This document shows positions 62,712 to 64,000 of a DNA stretch of 64,000 nucleotides, in pieces. A program made the translations under genes and the position numbers. Source of the DNA: Corynebacterium jeddahense (GTDB lineage: Bacteria > Actinomycetota > Actinomycetes > Mycobacteriales > Mycobacteriaceae); the NCBI RefSeq assembly GCF_028609865.1, contig NZ_CP063194.1:682001-746000 (forward strand), read 5' to 3'. The notes under the pieces were generated by a model. The model made no database searches and was not told where the DNA came from. It saw only the letters and a list, made by a program, of their open reading frames with translations. How positions within the stretch are numbered: position 1 is the first letter of the stretch; each line of letters starts with the position of its first letter.

Positions 62712-63857
62712 CTACGGCAGCGCGAGGACCGCCGCGCCCACCGCGGCCGGAGCGATCGCGAGCCCCCACCCCACGAACACGCGCCACGGCACCCGCACGT
62801 CCGCCCGCTTGAGCTGGTCCGCCCACAGCAGCGTGGCCAGCGACGCCCACGGCGTGACGACGGGCCCAAGGTTCACCCCCGCGAGCAACGCGAGCGCGTG
62901 CGGCGCGTCCGCCGCGGCGGGCTCGAGCGCGAGGTACGCCGGGATGTTGGTGATCACGTTGGCGCCGAGCGCCCCGGCCGCAGCGAGCGCCGCGGGGTGC
63001 GCACCATCGAGCGCCTGCGTGACGACGTCGTTACCGCCCAGCACGCCCACCAGCGACGCCGCCGCCGAAAGCGCCGTCGTCAGCGCGAGCGCGCCCCACG
63101 GCACGAGGGTAGCGATGTCCCGCGCTGGCCCGCGGCGGTGTTCCGCCCCGACCGCGGCGGCCATCGCCCCGGCGGCGACGAGGGCGGTGGCCCAGTAGGG
63201 CACCGGCGTGAGCAGCGCCGCGACGGTGCACCCGAGGACGGCGAGCGCCGCGGTCGGGCGCGCTGGGGGATTACCCGCGCCCGCCTCCGGCGCCGCATGC
63301 CCGGGACGGCCGGGGAAGCGCCGACTCGCCGCGAGGGAGGCCGCGGCGGCCACGGCGATGCCCGCCGCAGCCGGCCGGGCGGCAAGGCGGATGTACTCGC
63401 CGGGGGAGGCGAACACGCCACCGCCGACTGCGAGCAGGTTCGTCAGGTTTGAGACCGGCAGCGGCAGGGAGGCGAGGTTCGCCGTCCACACGACGGCAAG
63501 CCCGAGCGCGGCCGGGTGGAACCCGAAGCGCCGCGCGAGCACCACCGCGAGCGGGGTGAACATGATCGCGGTCGTATCCAAGGAGAGGAATACGGTGGAG
63601 GCGACGCACAGGCAGAAGAAGCCGACCATGACGGCGCTGCGGCGCCCCGTGGCGCGCCCCAGCCTGTCGACGGCCCACGCGAAGACCCCGGCGCGCGACG
63701 CGAAGTTCACCAGCACGGACATCGCCGCGGCGAAGCCGAGCACCGGGAGCAGGCGCAGCACGAGCTCGCCGGCCGCGGAGGCGTCGGCGCACGCGAGGGC
63801 GACGAGCGCGGCGGCGGCTGCGGCCGGGGCTTTATAAGGGGCGGTCTGGTTGGGCAT
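62712..63857 (-). CDS. SLC13/ArsB-type ion permease
   Basis: A 381-residue protein with about ten hydrophobic segments, Ala-rich, of the ion-transporter superfamily that includes ArsB and SLC13. Typical blocks are VLVNFASRAGVF, FLSLDTTAIMFTPLAVVLARR and the paired re-entrant motifs TANLASLPLPVSNLTNLL and GALGANVITNIPAYLALEP. The ion or organic acid moved is unknown. The ATG at 63857 lacks a ribosome-binding site, so the start is uncertain. It is 203 bp upstream of rpmB on the same strand. Confidence 0.8.
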   Translation of the reverse strand: MPNQTAPYKAPAAAAAALVALACADASAAGELVLRLLPVLGFAAAMSVLVNFASRAGVFAWAVDRLGRATGRRSAVMVGFFCLCVASTVFLSLDTTAIMFTPLAVVLARRFGFHPAALGLAVVWTANLASLPLPVSNLTNLLAVGGGVFASPGEYIRLAARPAAAGIAVAAAASLAASRRFPGRPGHAAPEAGAGNPPARPTAALAVLGCTVAALLTPVPYWATALVAAGAMAAAVGAEHRRGPARDIATLVPWGALALTTALSAAASLVGVLGGNDVVTQALDGAHPAALAAAGALGANVITNIPAYLALEPAAADAPHALALLAGVNLGPVVTPWASLATLLWADQLKRADVRVPWRVFVGWGLAIAPAAVGAAVLALP

Positions 63858-64000
63858 GAGGTCCGGGAGGGGTGGCGTCGAGAAGCGAAATCGCGATTAG
63901 GCGAGTGTGCAGGTGAACTGTATGCTATTGCGAGTTGTCCGGCGCCCGCCGGGCGAAACATCCATTTCGCACCCAACTCGGGCACGATCCGCAGGTTCGC
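63858..64000. other. Upstream region at the right edge
   Basis: No gene is seen. TATGCT (about 63920) on the plus strand may be a -10 box for a gene beyond the window. TGCGAAAT-type inverted repeat GCGAAA/TTTCGC flanks 63953-63969. Confidence 0.3.

Overview
The window is a gene-dense, high-GC chromosomal segment (about two thirds G+C over most of its length) from a Corynebacterium species. The gene content and order indicate this: XPB helicase and its partner, Rpf, CspB-like protein, SepH, serC, gltA, an mctBC-like pair, mycoredoxin-folA-thyA-cysQ, lhr-nei2, pgi, chorismate mutase, pcrA, M23 peptidases, a PerM-like protein, purNH and a cluster of Zn-free ribosomal proteins. Much of this order is shared with C. 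glutamicum and Mycobacterium. Many genes look leaderless (a TAnnnT-type -10 box six to eight bases before ATG or GTG), which is typical of this group. The species cannot be named from the sequence alone.

Layout. 0-12.8 kb: a small membrane protein, XPB, an orphan ParD-like antitoxin, an ABC exporter pair, a large FAD/Fe-S dehydrogenase, the XPB-partner helicase-associated protein, Rpf, a cold-shock protein and two secreted proteins. 12.8-23.8 kb: DUF3027 protein, purine permease, SpoU methylase, SepH, SerC, citrate synthase, FKBP, an aldo/keto reductase and the monocarboxylate uptake pair mctB-mctC. 23.8-27.7 kb: a five-repeat surface protein, a Tat-exported glycosidase-like protein and an HNH protein.

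27.7-35.5 kb is the accessory part. It holds one of two haemolysin-III-like paralogues, tRNA-Arg(CCT), a transposase relic, a low-GC gene pair resembling a secreted bacteriocin plus a small membrane partner, a DoxX-like protein, a CrtI-like oxidoreductase, and a low-GC type II restriction-modification pair. The restriction-modification pair lies between two copies of the last ~145 bp of the oxidoreductase gene, which looks like insertion with a long target duplication.

35.5-64 kb returns to core genes: the second HlyIII paralogue, the translationally coupled cysQ-thyA-folA-mrx1 operon, divergent lhr, a second HNH protein, nei2, DedA, a GCS2-type ligase coupled to pgi, chorismate mutase divergent from pcrA, two M23 peptidases, a PerM-like protein with purN-purH, two SxxK serine hydrolases around a Q/P/Y-rich membrane protein, a TetR regulator, rpmB-rpmG-rpsN-rpsR (all without zinc-binding Cys pairs) and an ion permease.

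The most unusual signals are: an 11-bp word (GCGTATCGACG) present 12 times exactly and 6 more times as GCTTATCGACG, where far less than one copy is expected; the flanking duplication of the restriction-modification pair; the bacteriocin-like pair; and repeated use of a shared CTAG as the overlapping stop codons of convergent genes. No CRISPR array, intact insertion sequence, prophage or rRNA gene was seen.
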